Assembly: GCA_022796315.1 (NCBI GenBank)
Contig: JAAWIL010000074.1
Coordinates: 1-9,054 of the forward strand
Direction: 5' to 3'
DNA from: Oscillibacter sp.
GTDB taxonomy: Bacteria > Bacillota > Clostridia > Oscillospirales > Oscillospiraceae
DNA: 9,054 nucleotides
The notes beneath the pieces were generated by a model. The model had not been told where the DNA came from. It worked only from the letters and a program-made list of their open reading frames with translations, and searched no databases. Position 1 is the first letter of the stretch, and every line of letters starts with the position of its first letter. The position numbers and the translations under genes were made by a program. Positions 1 to 6,564 of the stretch are shown in pieces.

Positions 1-99
1 TATGAAGTCCACCGTCAGGCCGTTTCACGGCCCCTGGGGCGCCCAAGCGCCCCAGGGTTGAAAAGAAGCATTTGCTTCTTTTCAACTGCGGTGACTATA
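1..99 (-). repeat. 98-bp palindromic element, copy A (inverted relative to copy B)
   Basis: Read on the minus strand from 99 to 2, this stretch matches 7707-7804 at 86 of 98 positions without a gap (my manual alignment). It contains, in order, a hairpin with arms GAAAAGAAGC/GCTTCTTTTC, a second with arms CCCTGGGGCGC/GCGCCCCAGGG, and a third, GGCCGT-GAA-ACGGCC. The ends can pair with each other (CACCG-CAG with CTG-A-CGGTG), giving a closed multibranch fold. The outer ends, TATAGT..CACCG and CGGTG..ACTTCATA, are imperfect inverted repeats of each other. It begins 54 nt downstream of the stop codon of the S-component gene, so it may lie in that gene's 3' untranslated region or in the leader of a minus-strand gene left of the window. 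The element may continue past position 1. It could be a small non-autonomous mobile element or a structured RNA; no protein is encoded. Confidence 0.8.
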
Positions 100-152
100 T
101 GATCTCCATTTCTTTGCCGCGCGCCGCCCAAAAGACGGCGGGGGAGGCGGCG

Positions 153-704
153 TTACCCCACCAGCCGCTTCTGCTGGCGCAGTTTTGCCACCAAGGGGAT
201 GGCCACGGTGGTGATGGCCACAGCCGTTAGCATCCCCGTGGCAAAACGGATGAGTGCGGAGCCGAAGACAAAGGCAAAGGTGTAATAGTGATTGATGACG
301 CTGTCCAGCCAGATGACGGCGGTGTTGGCCGCCGTGGTCAAAATCCCCGCCAGAAGACAAACGCCGTAGCACAGGGGAATCCTGGTATCCAAAGGACGGC
401 CCGTGCCCCGGAGTCCCCAGGCAACAAGACCGATTGTCAGCCCGCGCAGCGCCGGAGGGATCAGCCACAGCATGGTGGTGGCGGTCAGACCGTATTCACT
501 GAGCAGCTGAGTAAAAAACTCTCCGATCAGCGCCGCCAGCGTAGCTTCCACCGGTCCAAAGAGCAGTGCCCCCACCACAATAGGCAGGGAGTCAAAGGTG
601 ACCCGCAAGTTAGCGGGGAGCCGAATCTGCACCATGTTCAGCAGGAAGCTCAGCGCCGCCAGCATGGCGATCCAGCAGATTCTCTTGGCATTGAATTTGA
701 ACAT
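153..704 (-). CDS. ECF transporter S component, folate-type (FolT-like)
   Basis: A 183-residue, strongly hydrophobic protein of about six membrane segments, the usual size of S components (substrate-binding subunits) of energy-coupling factor vitamin transporters. Family marks are the N-terminal basic patch and first helix (residues 7-27), then RVTFDSLPIVVGALLFGP at 34-51, a Gly/Ala-rich helix through 61, and PPALRGLTIGL at 83-93. The positions of the 'SLP..' and '..FGP' motifs resemble the folate family, but the substrate is not settled by the sequence. It should work with an EcfA/EcfA'/EcfT module, which is not in this window. The reading frame is open far upstream, but I chose the ATG at 702-704: it has AAGGAGGA 6 nt upstream (711-718), and the upstream extension is basic, low in hydrophobicity, and runs back through the promoter, the rnf terminator and the antisense of rnfB. 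The gene is monocistronic here, with its own promoter and a long leader. Confidence 0.85.
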   Translation of the reverse strand: MFKFNAKRICWIAMLAALSFLLNMVQIRLPANLRVTFDSLPIVVGALLFGPVEATLAALIGEFFTQLLSEYGLTATTMLWLIPPALRGLTIGLVAWGLRGTGRPLDTRIPLCYGVCLLAGILTTAANTAVIWLDSVINHYYTFAFVFGSALIRFATGMLTAVAITTVAIPLVAKLRQQKRLVG

Positions 705-893
705 GAAAAATCCTCCTTCTGTATTTGGCAGTCCGTATCGGAACGCCGCACAGAGGAGATCACGTCCATGCGGCAGCGGGATGCGGAACACACACTGCAG
801 ACCCTGGAGCCGTGGCCCTGGTCTTTTCGTCCGGAAAACAACTCCCCGTCTTTCCGGCACTATTTCACACATGTGTTCGTACTCTGCCTTTCG
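705..893 (-). promoter_or_regulatory. Long structured 5' leader of the S-component gene, possible riboswitch or attenuator
   Basis: About 190 nt separate the predicted transcription start (near 893) from the start codon at 704. The leader RNA can form a hairpin with arms CCGGAAA (851-857 on the minus strand) and TTTCCGG (831-837). It can also form an AGACC/GGTCT stem (799-803 with 820-824) and a small TCCG/CGGA stem near 731-742. A GCAGA/TCTGC pair could enclose the first part. Vitamin-uptake S components are often riboswitch-controlled. I looked for the conserved cores of the tetrahydrofolate, TPP, FMN, cobalamin, preQ1, glycine and ZTP classes and did not recognise any. That the leader is regulatory is inference from its length and the gene family. 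Confidence 0.45.
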
Positions 894-899
894 AGAGAC

Positions 900-928
900 A
901 TCATACCACGCCGCCGGAAAAAAAGCAA
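900..928 (-). promoter_or_regulatory. Sigma-70-type promoter for the S-component gene
   Basis: On the minus strand, a -35 box TTGCTT (928-923) and a -10 box TATGAT (905-900) are separated by exactly 17 nt. The -10 box is preceded by TGG, an extended -10 motif. It lies immediately after the rnf operon terminator, as expected for an independent downstream transcription unit. Initiation would be near 893. Confidence 0.72.
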
Positions 929-929
929 G

Positions 930-964
930 CAAAAAATGCCCCGCATCTCTCGATACGGGGCATT
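930..964 (-). terminator. Rho-independent terminator of the rnf operon
   Basis: On the minus strand the stem ATGCCCCGTATC / GATGCGGGGCAT (963-952 with 947-936) has 12 pairs, one of them a G-U wobble. It is capped by the GNRA tetraloop GAGA and followed by a run of six T (936-931, the first being the last base of the stem). It sits 21 nt after the rnfB stop codon. The other strand also has T residues after the stem, so it might act weakly in both directions. Confidence 0.93.
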
Positions 965-984
965 TTCTTTTGGAGAAATGGCGC

Positions 985-1872
985 TCACTTCGCTCCATCC
1001 GCTGGGGCAGCGGCCTTTGCGGCGGCAGCCTTCTCGGCCTGGGCCTTCTTGACCGCCTTGTACTTCTCCTTCTCCTCCGCCGTGGCGATGGGGAGAATGG
1101 CGTCACGAGGACAGACCTTCGTACACATCTTGCAGCCGATGCACTTGTCGTAGTCCACCACGGCCACGCCGTTCACCACGTGGATGGCGTCCTTCCTGCA
1201 CTCCTTCTCGCACAGGCCGCAGCCGATGCAGGAGGCAGAGCAGACGTTCATGGCGGCCTTGCCCTTGTCCTGGTTGGCGCAGGCCACCTTCACCTTCTTG
1301 GGGTTGGCGGGGGCGGAGACAATCAGCTTCCGGGGGCAGGCCTTGGCGCAGGCCATGCAGGCCGTACACTTGTCCGGGTCCACCACGGCGGCGCCGTTGG
1401 GGCCGATGGACATGGCGCCGAACTGGCAGGCACTGACGCAGGAGCCAAAGCCCAGGCAGCCGAAAGCGCACTCCAGGGGGCCGGCGGCCACCTTGGTGGC
1501 GGACAGGCAGTCCTGCACGCCCACATACTCATAGCGCTTCTTGGCGTTGGTGCCGCCGTTGCAGCGGACGAAGGCCACCTGACGCTCCCCGGTGGGAGCG
1601 CTCTGGCCCATGATCTCCGCGATGGCGGCGGCGTTCTCCGCGCCGGCGGGAGCGCAGGCGGTCACCGGGGCGTCTCCCGCCAGAATGGCGGCGGCGCAGC
1701 CGGCGCAGCCGGGGTATCCGCAGCCGCCGCAGTTGGCGCCGGCCAGGTGGCTCAGAATGGCCTCCTCCCGGGGGTCCTTCTTCACCTCAAAGATCTTGGA
1801 GGCCACGGCCAGGATCAGGCCGAACACCGCGCCCAGAATACCCAGGACAGCGATCGCAGCAACAATATTCAT
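985..1872 (-). CDS. rnfB: Ion-translocating ferredoxin:NAD+ oxidoreductase subunit B (RnfB), poly-ferredoxin
   Basis: RnfB is the ferredoxin-facing electron-entry subunit of the Rnf complex. The 295-residue protein has an N-terminal membrane anchor (about residues 3-24). A four-cysteine 4Fe-4S domain follows (C48, C51, C56, C73, in GANCGGCGYPGC). Further cysteines are at 104 and 122. A cluster-binding run is at C135, C139, C145 and C149, then CxxCxxCxxxCP at 169-180, a second ferredoxin module around C211, C215, C218, C221 and C225, and a last CxxCxxCxxxCP at 244-255. This fits several 4Fe-4S clusters, as in clostridial RnfB. The C-terminal ~33 residues are an Ala/Lys-rich, probably disordered tail. 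The start is the ATG at 1870-1872, with AAGGAGG about 10 nt upstream overlapping the rnfA stop codon (TAAAGGAGG). It is the last gene of the operon, before the terminator at 930-964. Confidence 0.97.
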   Translation of the reverse strand: MNIVAAIAVLGILGAVFGLILAVASKIFEVKKDPREEAILSHLAGANCGGCGYPGCAGCAAAILAGDAPVTACAPAGAENAAAIAEIMGQSAPTGERQVAFVRCNGGTNAKKRYEYVGVQDCLSATKVAAGPLECAFGCLGFGSCVSACQFGAMSIGPNGAAVVDPDKCTACMACAKACPRKLIVSAPANPKKVKVACANQDKGKAAMNVCSASCIGCGLCEKECRKDAIHVVNGVAVVDYDKCIGCKMCTKVCPRDAILPIATAEEKEKYKAVKKAQAEKAAAAKAAAPADGAK

Positions 1873-1887
1873 ACAGCAGTGCCTCCT

Positions 1888-2475
1888 TTACCAGATTTTC
1901 AGGCCGGAGAAGCCCATGAATGCCAGGGCCATGAGTCCGGCGGTGATCAGTGCGATGGGGAACCCGTCAAAGGACTTGGGATACTCCGCGAAGACCAGGC
2001 GCTCCCGGATGCTGGCGAACAGCACGATGGCCAGCAGGAAGCCCAGGCCGCCGGTGATGCCGTAGACCACGGAGGAGATGAAGTTGTACTTGTTCTGAAT
2101 GTTCAGCAGGGCCACGCCCAGCACCGCGCAGTTGGTGGTGATCAGGGGCAGGTACACACCCAGGGCGGTGTACAGGGAGGGCATGGACTTCTGGAGGAAC
2201 ATCTCAATGAACTGCACCAGAGAGGCAATGACCAGGATGAAGGCCACCGTCTGCATGTACTCCAGCCCCAGCTCCACCAGCAGCAGGTTCACCAGCCACG
2301 TGATGGCGGAGGCCAGGCCCATGACGAAGGTCACGGCCACGCCCATGCCCACGGCGGTGTCCACCTTCTTGGAGACGCCCAGGAAGGGGCAGATGCCAAG
2401 GAACTGGGAGAAGATGAAGTTATTCGCGAGAATCGCGCCCAGCGTGATCGCCAGGAGTTGATAGATCTGGTCCAT
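1888..2475 (-). CDS. rnfA: Rnf complex membrane subunit A (RnfA)
   Basis: RnfA is a polytopic membrane subunit of Rnf, homologous to NqrE of Na+-NQR. With RnfE it forms the pseudo-symmetric membrane core that carries electrons across the bilayer through an iron-sulfur centre bound by paired cysteines. This 195-residue protein has about six hydrophobic segments. It has the two signature cysteine motifs, FLGICPFLGVSKK with C29 and LITTNCAVLG with C116, which come from opposite half-helices in the known NQR/Rnf architecture. Length and sequence are typical. Its ATG overlaps the rnfE stop codon by one base (TAATG). The ribosome binding site AAGGAGGAG lies inside the end of rnfE, so translation is probably coupled. 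Confidence 0.97.
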   Translation of the reverse strand: MDQIYQLLAITLGAILANNFIFSQFLGICPFLGVSKKVDTAVGMGVAVTFVMGLASAITWLVNLLLVELGLEYMQTVAFILVIASLVQFIEMFLQKSMPSLYTALGVYLPLITTNCAVLGVALLNIQNKYNFISSVVYGITGGLGFLLAIVLFASIRERLVFAEYPKSFDGFPIALITAGLMALAFMGFSGLKIW

Positions 2476-3128
2476 TAGTTGCTCTCCTCCTTATTCTTCT
2501 TGGGCCGGGACAGCGCCCACTGCATGGCGGCGATGAGGCAGCCCAGCACCAGGAAGCCGCCCACGGGCAGGGTCAGCACCTTAATGGCGAACTGCTCCGG
2601 CAGGATCTGGATGCCGGCGGGGCTCCCGGCGGCGTTGAGGGGGCCCAGCAATCCGCCGCCGAAGGTGCCGGCGCCCAGGAACTCCCGGATGATGCACATG
2701 GCCAGGAGCACCAGGGTGTAGCCGATGCCCTGGAAGATGCCGTCAAAGAAGGACGCGGCCACGCCGTTCTTGTAGGAGAAGGACTCCGCGCGGCCCAGGA
2801 TGATGCAGTTCACCACGATCAGGGGGATGAACACGCCCAGGGACTCGGACAGGGCCGGCACAAAGGCCTTGATCAGCAGGTCCACCATGGTGACGAAGCC
2901 CGCGATGACCACGATGAACATGGCGATCCGGATCTTGTCCGGCACGATCTTACGGATCAGGGAAATAATGACGTTGGACAGCGTCAGGATGATCAGCACG
3001 GCCACGCCCATGCCCAGGCCGTTGAAGAACGACGTGGTGATGGCCATGGTGGAGCACATGCCCAGCACCTGCACCAGCACCGGGTTCTGGGTCAAAAGAC
3101 CCTCAACAAACTGCTTTTTCAGATTCAT
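2475..3128 (-). CDS. rnfE: Rnf complex membrane subunit E (RnfE)
   Basis: RnfE is the partner of RnfA, homologous to NqrD, a multi-spanning membrane subunit in the electron path. The chosen start gives 217 residues beginning MNLKKQFVEGLLTQNPVLVQ. C25 (VLGMCSTMA) and C108 (VVNCIILGRAES) are the conserved pair equivalent to those in RnfA. The C terminus is charged and cytoplasmic (PKKNKEES). The frame is open upstream to 3302, but that extension is antisense-like Ala/Trp-rich sequence running through rnfG. The ATG at 3126-3128 has AGGGAGA about 10 nt before it and matches the family N terminus. It starts 16 nt after the rnfG stop. Confidence 0.96.
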   Translation of the reverse strand: MNLKKQFVEGLLTQNPVLVQVLGMCSTMAITTSFFNGLGMGVAVLIILTLSNVIISLIRKIVPDKIRIAMFIVVIAGFVTMVDLLIKAFVPALSESLGVFIPLIVVNCIILGRAESFSYKNGVAASFFDGIFQGIGYTLVLLAMCIIREFLGAGTFGGGLLGPLNAAGSPAGIQILPEQFAIKVLTLPVGGFLVLGCLIAAMQWALSRPKKNKEESN

Positions 3129-3144
3129 AAGGCATTCTCCCTTC

Positions 3145-3771
3145 TCAGCCCATGACGCCGGCCACAGCCAGCGCGGCGTTGACGCCGGTGGTGACGCCCT
3201 TGGTGGAGACGGTGGCGCCGGAGATGGCGTCCACGCCGCTGCCAACGACCAGGTCGCCGCCCTCCGCGCTCTTGCCCTGGAACTGGTCCAGCACGCCCAC
3301 ACCGGAGGGCAGGAGCTCGTTGCTCATGACCTTGGAGCCGATGCCGGCGGTCTCGGCGTTGGTGACGATGGAGACACCGGTGACCACGCCCTCGGCGTCC
3401 ACGCCCACCATCATGGTGATGATGCCCTGGGAGCCGCTGGCGTCAATCTTCAGGGTGTATCCGGCGGGAGCTCCGCCGGCCTCCACGGCGTAGGCCTCGG
3501 CGAGGGTGGCGCCGCAGCTCTCGGCGGCGGCGGTCATCTCCTCGGTGAGCTCCAGCGCGTCGGAGAAGGTGCTGCCCTCAGGGTCGGCCACCACCTTCTG
3601 CATGGCGGCCTCCGTCTTTTCCTTGGTGATGGCGTCGATCCTGTCCGCCGTGATGGCGTTGACGCCGCCCAGCAGGCCGGCGACGATCACGCAGGTGACA
3701 AACAGGGTCACCGTCAGCGTGAGGATGTACTTGGGGTCCATCTGGACTTTTTCTTTGTTTTCCTTGCTCAT
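3145..3771 (-). CDS. rnfG: Rnf complex FMN-binding subunit G (RnfG)
   Basis: RnfG is a membrane-anchored electron carrier holding covalent FMN on the outer face of the membrane. The 208-residue protein has a short basic cytoplasmic N terminus, one transmembrane helix (about residues 15-37), then the FMN-binding domain. The substrate-type motif NAETAGIGSK is at 138-147. The flavinylation motif D-A-I-S-G-A-T lies at 181-187, so T187 should carry the phosphoester-linked FMN added by an ApbE-type flavin transferase. No apbE gene is in the window. The start ATG overlaps the rnfD stop codon by 4 nt (ATGA), with AGGAGG upstream inside rnfD, indicating translational coupling. Confidence 0.96.
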   Translation of the reverse strand: MSKENKEKVQMDPKYILTLTVTLFVTCVIVAGLLGGVNAITADRIDAITKEKTEAAMQKVVADPEGSTFSDALELTEEMTAAAESCGATLAEAYAVEAGGAPAGYTLKIDASGSQGIITMMVGVDAEGVVTGVSIVTNAETAGIGSKVMSNELLPSGVGVLDQFQGKSAEGGDLVVGSGVDAISGATVSTKGVTTGVNAALAVAGVMG

Positions 3772-4784
3772 TTCGCGGCCTCCTTCTTGTCGGATTTTAC
3801 CACGCCGAACCGGGTGGGCTTGGTATACTTGTCAATGAGGGGCACCAGCAGGTTCATAACCATGATGGAATAGCACACGCCCTCGTTATAGCTGCCGAAA
3901 TACCGGATCAGGATGGTGAACAGGCCGCAGCCGATGCCGAAGATCAGCTGGCCCTTCTTGGTGACCGGGGAGGTGGCGTAGTCCGTGGCCATGAAGATGG
4001 CGCCCAGGAACAGGCCGCCGCCGAACACGCTGTAGAGCATCCACTCCGCGCCGGTGCCGGCCTTGGGGAAGAGGAAGCTGAGCACGGCCACGGTGGCAAT
4101 GTAGCTGACGGGGGTCTGCCAGTTGATGACCTTGCGCCAGACCAGATAGGCCCCGCCGATCAGCAGCGCCAGCGCGGAGACCTCGCCCAGGGAGCCGGGA
4201 ATGCGGCCGATGAACATGTCGGCCACGTTATACTGGCCCAGCAGGTCCGCAAACTGGCCGCCCTTCATCATGGCCAGGGGGGTGGCGGTGGTGACCAGAT
4301 CCAGGTTGGCGCCCACAAGAGCCGCCTTCTCCGCGGCGGGGTCGGCCCAGGTGGTCATGACGCCGGCATAGCTGGCCAGCAGAATGGCCCGGCCGGCCAG
4401 AGCGGGGTTGAGGAAGTTCTTGCCGATGCCGCCGAAGAGCTGCTTGACGACAATGATGGCAAAGAAGTCTCCGATGAGGATCATCCAGTAGGGCATCTGC
4501 ACGGGGCAGACGAAGGCCAGCAGCATGCCGGTGACCGCGCAGCTGAGGTCGTTGATGGACAGGGGCTTCTTCATCAGCATCCGGTACAGCCACTCCCAGA
4601 AGAAGCAGCCGGCCACGGATACGGCGGTGAGGCTCAGGGCCCGGAAGCCAAAGTTAAAGCAGGCAAAGCCCAGGGCGGGCACCAGGGCGATCATCACATC
4701 CAGCATGATGGACCGGGTGGTCTCGCTGCCCCGGATATGGGGGTTGGATGTGGCGATCAGTTTCAGACTCTTGTAATCCGTCAT
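3768..4784 (-). CDS. rnfD: Rnf complex membrane subunit D (RnfD)
   Basis: RnfD is the large membrane subunit homologous to NqrB, carrying a covalent FMN and, in current models, linked to cation translocation. The 338-residue protein begins with the typical SNPHIRG motif (residues 13-19) and has about ten hydrophobic segments. KNFLNPALAGRA is at 122-133. The flavinylation site D162-L-V-T-T-A-T168-P-L matches the D-x-x-[ST]-x-A-T pattern, with T168 as the likely attachment residue; T replaces the usual G before A-T. FMATDYATSPVT and YFGSYNEG in the C-terminal half are further RnfD/NqrB marks. A ribosome binding site AAGGAGG lies at the end of rnfC, 6 nt separate the two genes, and the stop overlaps rnfG. 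Confidence 0.96.
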   Translation of the reverse strand: MTDYKSLKLIATSNPHIRGSETTRSIMLDVMIALVPALGFACFNFGFRALSLTAVSVAGCFFWEWLYRMLMKKPLSINDLSCAVTGMLLAFVCPVQMPYWMILIGDFFAIIVVKQLFGGIGKNFLNPALAGRAILLASYAGVMTTWADPAAEKAALVGANLDLVTTATPLAMMKGGQFADLLGQYNVADMFIGRIPGSLGEVSALALLIGGAYLVWRKVINWQTPVSYIATVAVLSFLFPKAGTGAEWMLYSVFGGGLFLGAIFMATDYATSPVTKKGQLIFGIGCGLFTILIRYFGSYNEGVCYSIMVMNLLVPLIDKYTKPTRFGVVKSDKKEAAK

Positions 4785-4790
4785 TTCGTG

Positions 4791-6143
4791 TTACGCCTCC
4801 TTTGCCTTCTTGGCCTCGGCGGCCGCCTTGTCCGCGGCCATCTTGTCCTTCACCAGCTGCTTGCCGGTTTTGAACATGTGGGTCAGGTGCATCCGGGCGG
4901 GGCAGATGTAGGAGCAGGCGCCGCACTCCATGCAGTCCATGATGTGGGCCTCGTTGAGCTCATCCGCCATGCCCTTGGAGGCATACTGATACATGAAGAG
5001 GGGCTCCAGGTGCACCGGGCACACGCTGACGCACTTGCCGCAGCGGATGCACTGGGGATGCTCCACGGTCTGTTCCTCCTGCTCGCAGAAGGCCAGAATC
5101 GCGCCGGTGCCCTTGGCTACGGGGATATCCGCCGTATACTGGGCCATGCCCATCATGGGGCCGCCGGCAATGAGCTTATAGGTGCCGTCCTTCACGCCGC
5201 CGCAGAAGTCCAGCAGGCAGGACACGGGCGTGCCGACGGGGCACTCGATGTTCTTGGGCTCCACAACGCCGGAGCCGGACACGGTGACGATCTTGCGCAC
5301 CACGGGCATCCCGGTGGTAATGGCCCGGAAGATGGCGCAGGTGGTATTGATGTTGAACACGGCGCAGCCGATGTCGCTGGGCAGGCCGCCCGGGGGGACC
5401 TGCTTGCCGGTCACCGCCTGGCACAGCTGCTTCTCACCGCCCTGGGGGTAGCGGCAGCGCAGGGACTCCACCACCACAGGGGCGTTCTTCTCGGAGATCA
5501 CCCGCTTCATGGCGTCGATGCCGTTCTGCTTGTTGTCCTCCACGCCGATGACGACCTTGTCCACGCCGAACATCTTGGCCAGGTATGTAGCGCCGCCGAT
5601 GATCTCCTCCGGGCGCTCCAGCATGGTGCGGTGGTCCCCGGTGATGTAGGGCTCGCACTCCGCGCCGTTGATGATAACGGTGTCCACCTTGCCGATGCCG
5701 CCGGAGATCTTCACATGGGTGGGGAAGGTCGCGCCGCCCATGCCCACGATGCCGGCGTTCTTCACGATCTCCACCATCTGGTCCACCGGCAGCACGTCCG
5801 GGTCCGCGGGGGCCTGGACCTCCTCGGACACGGTATCCTGGAAGTCGTTTTCGATGATGACGGACATCATGCTGCCGCCCATGGAGAAGGGCCTGGGCTC
5901 CACGGACTTGACCTTTCCGGAGACGCTGGCGTGAATCGGCGCGCCCAGTCCCCGGAACTCACCGATCTTCTGCCCGACCTTGACCTCGTCCCCGGCTTTC
6001 ACCAGGGGGGTGCATGGCGCGCCGAAGTGCATGGACATGGGGATGACCACCTCTGCCGGCGCTGGCAGCTGTTCGATGGCCTTTTCATTGGTCGCGGCTT
6101 TCATATCATGGGGATGAACGCCGCCAAAGAAAGCTTGTGCCAT
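4791..6143 (-). CDS. rnfC: Rnf complex NADH/FMN-binding subunit C (RnfC)
   Basis: RnfC is the peripheral cytoplasmic subunit where NAD+ is reduced. The 450-residue protein has an N-terminal barrel-sandwich domain (about 28-100). The nucleotide/FMN-binding region follows, with GMGGATFPTHVK at 134-145, INGAECEPYITGDHR at 158-172 and YPQGGEKQL at 232-240, as in NuoF-type proteins. A SLBB-like region comes next, then two 4Fe-4S motifs, CxxCxxCxxxCP at 365-376 and at 404-415. The C terminus (about 430-450) is Ala/Lys/Glu-rich. Residues 1-12 (MAQAFFGGVHPH) match the family start, and AGGTGA lies about 8 nt before the ATG. It is the first gene of the operon, behind the promoter at 6249-6277. Confidence 0.97.
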   Translation of the reverse strand: MAQAFFGGVHPHDMKAATNEKAIEQLPAPAEVVIPMSMHFGAPCTPLVKAGDEVKVGQKIGEFRGLGAPIHASVSGKVKSVEPRPFSMGGSMMSVIIENDFQDTVSEEVQAPADPDVLPVDQMVEIVKNAGIVGMGGATFPTHVKISGGIGKVDTVIINGAECEPYITGDHRTMLERPEEIIGGATYLAKMFGVDKVVIGVEDNKQNGIDAMKRVISEKNAPVVVESLRCRYPQGGEKQLCQAVTGKQVPPGGLPSDIGCAVFNINTTCAIFRAITTGMPVVRKIVTVSGSGVVEPKNIECPVGTPVSCLLDFCGGVKDGTYKLIAGGPMMGMAQYTADIPVAKGTGAILAFCEQEEQTVEHPQCIRCGKCVSVCPVHLEPLFMYQYASKGMADELNEAHIMDCMECGACSYICPARMHLTHMFKTGKQLVKDKMAADKAAAEAKKAKEA

Positions 6144-6184
6144 TTCTTCACCTCATTTTACTTGGATAGTGCCCGAACGCATCC

Positions 6185-6228
6185 GTCCCGCCCGCTCCGG
6201 CGGGACAGAAACCGCGCGCTCCGGCGGG
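6185..6228 (-). repeat. Hairpin plus 12-nt direct repeat in the rnfC leader
   Basis: The stem GTCCCGCC/GGCGGGAC (6185-6192 with 6199-6206) is a perfect 8-bp GC-rich hairpin with a 6-nt loop, about 40 nt upstream of the rnfC start codon and inside the predicted transcript. The 12-mer CGCTCCGGCGGG occurs twice in direct orientation, at 6193-6204 and 6217-6228. The second copy could compete for pairing with the 5' arm. No T run follows on the minus strand, so it is not a plain terminator. Confidence 0.55.
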
Positions 6229-6248
6229 TCTATCGCATACTGCATTTC

Positions 6249-6277
6249 ATTCTACACCTAAATTTGAAAAATGTCCA
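6249..6277 (-). promoter_or_regulatory. rnfC: Sigma-70-type promoter of the rnf operon
   Basis: On the minus strand, the -35 box TGGACA (6277-6272, 5 of 6 consensus bases) and the -10 box TAGAAT (6254-6249, 5 of 6) are 17 nt apart. They lie in an AT-richer island of an otherwise GC-rich region. Transcription would begin near 6242, leaving a leader of about 100 nt before rnfC. It is the only good candidate I see upstream of the six-gene operon. Confidence 0.68.
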
Positions 6278-6334
6278 GACTGTGAACGACAAATTTTGTG
6301 GAAAGATGTTCTTATTTTTACAGTTTATTGATAC

Positions 6335-6477
6335 GTTCGCCCCCTCCCCCTCCCGGCCGCGGCGGCGCCGCCCCGGTTCCCCCGCCGGGCGCCGTCCGGG
6401 GAGCAGGAAACGGGCGGGCGAAGGCCCCTCTCCGGAGCCGGACGCCATCCTCTTTTTGACAAAAGCCGCCTTCGGGA
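6335..6477. other. GC-rich divergent intergenic spacer
   Basis: This non-coding stretch lies between the divergent rnf and DUF975 promoters. It is dominated by C and G runs and short palindromes, for example GGCGGCGCCGCC at 6361-6372 and CCCCGG/CCGGGG at 6371-6376 with 6396-6401. The flanking part towards rnfC (about 6240-6335) is AT-rich. I see no convincing gene. Open frames crossing it are low-complexity Arg/Pro/Gly translations without ribosome binding sites. A TTGACA at 6456-6461 has no -10 box at proper spacing. Confidence 0.5.
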
Positions 6478-6506
6478 TTGCTTCTTTCCGCAAAGCGTGA
6501 TATACT
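6478..6506 (+). promoter_or_regulatory. Promoter of the DUF975 gene
   Basis: The -35 box TTGCTT (6478-6483) and -10 box TATACT (6501-6506) are separated by 17 nt, and TGA directly precedes the -10 box as an extended -10 element. The start point would be near 6513, a few bases before the first in-frame ATG at 6516. This argues for initiation of translation at the downstream ATG. Confidence 0.7.
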
Positions 6507-6564
6507 CATGAAATTATGAACCTGCAAACGCAGCAATCACGGGGCTCCCTGACCGGGGCCCGAT

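Noticed and set aside
705..893. Tetrahydrofolate riboswitch before the S-component gene
   Set aside because: It is expected for a folate-type transporter, but the conserved GGAGAGTAG and GGTGAA-type core segments are not present.
768..1052. Plus-strand small frame starting at ATG 768 with GAGGAGA upstream
   Set aside because: It has a passable ribosome binding site, but the basic 94-residue translation has no recognisable feature, it crosses the S-component leader and promoter and the rnf terminator, and it ends in rnfB antisense.
598..2478. 626-codon plus-strand open frame opposite rnfB and rnfA
   Set aside because: It is antisense to two clear Rnf genes. The translation is a low-complexity His/Gly/Ala/Gln run of the type produced by GC-rich third positions, and it begins without a ribosome binding site.
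4737..6500. 587-codon plus-strand open frame opposite rnfC
   Set aside because: It is an antisense shadow of rnfC with His/Asp/Leu-rich low-complexity translation; RnfC on the other strand has all family motifs.
6456..6506. TTGACA at 6456-6461 as -35 box for the DUF975 gene
   Set aside because: It lies 39 nt from the TATACT box, far too distant; TTGCTT at 6478 has the correct 17-nt spacing.
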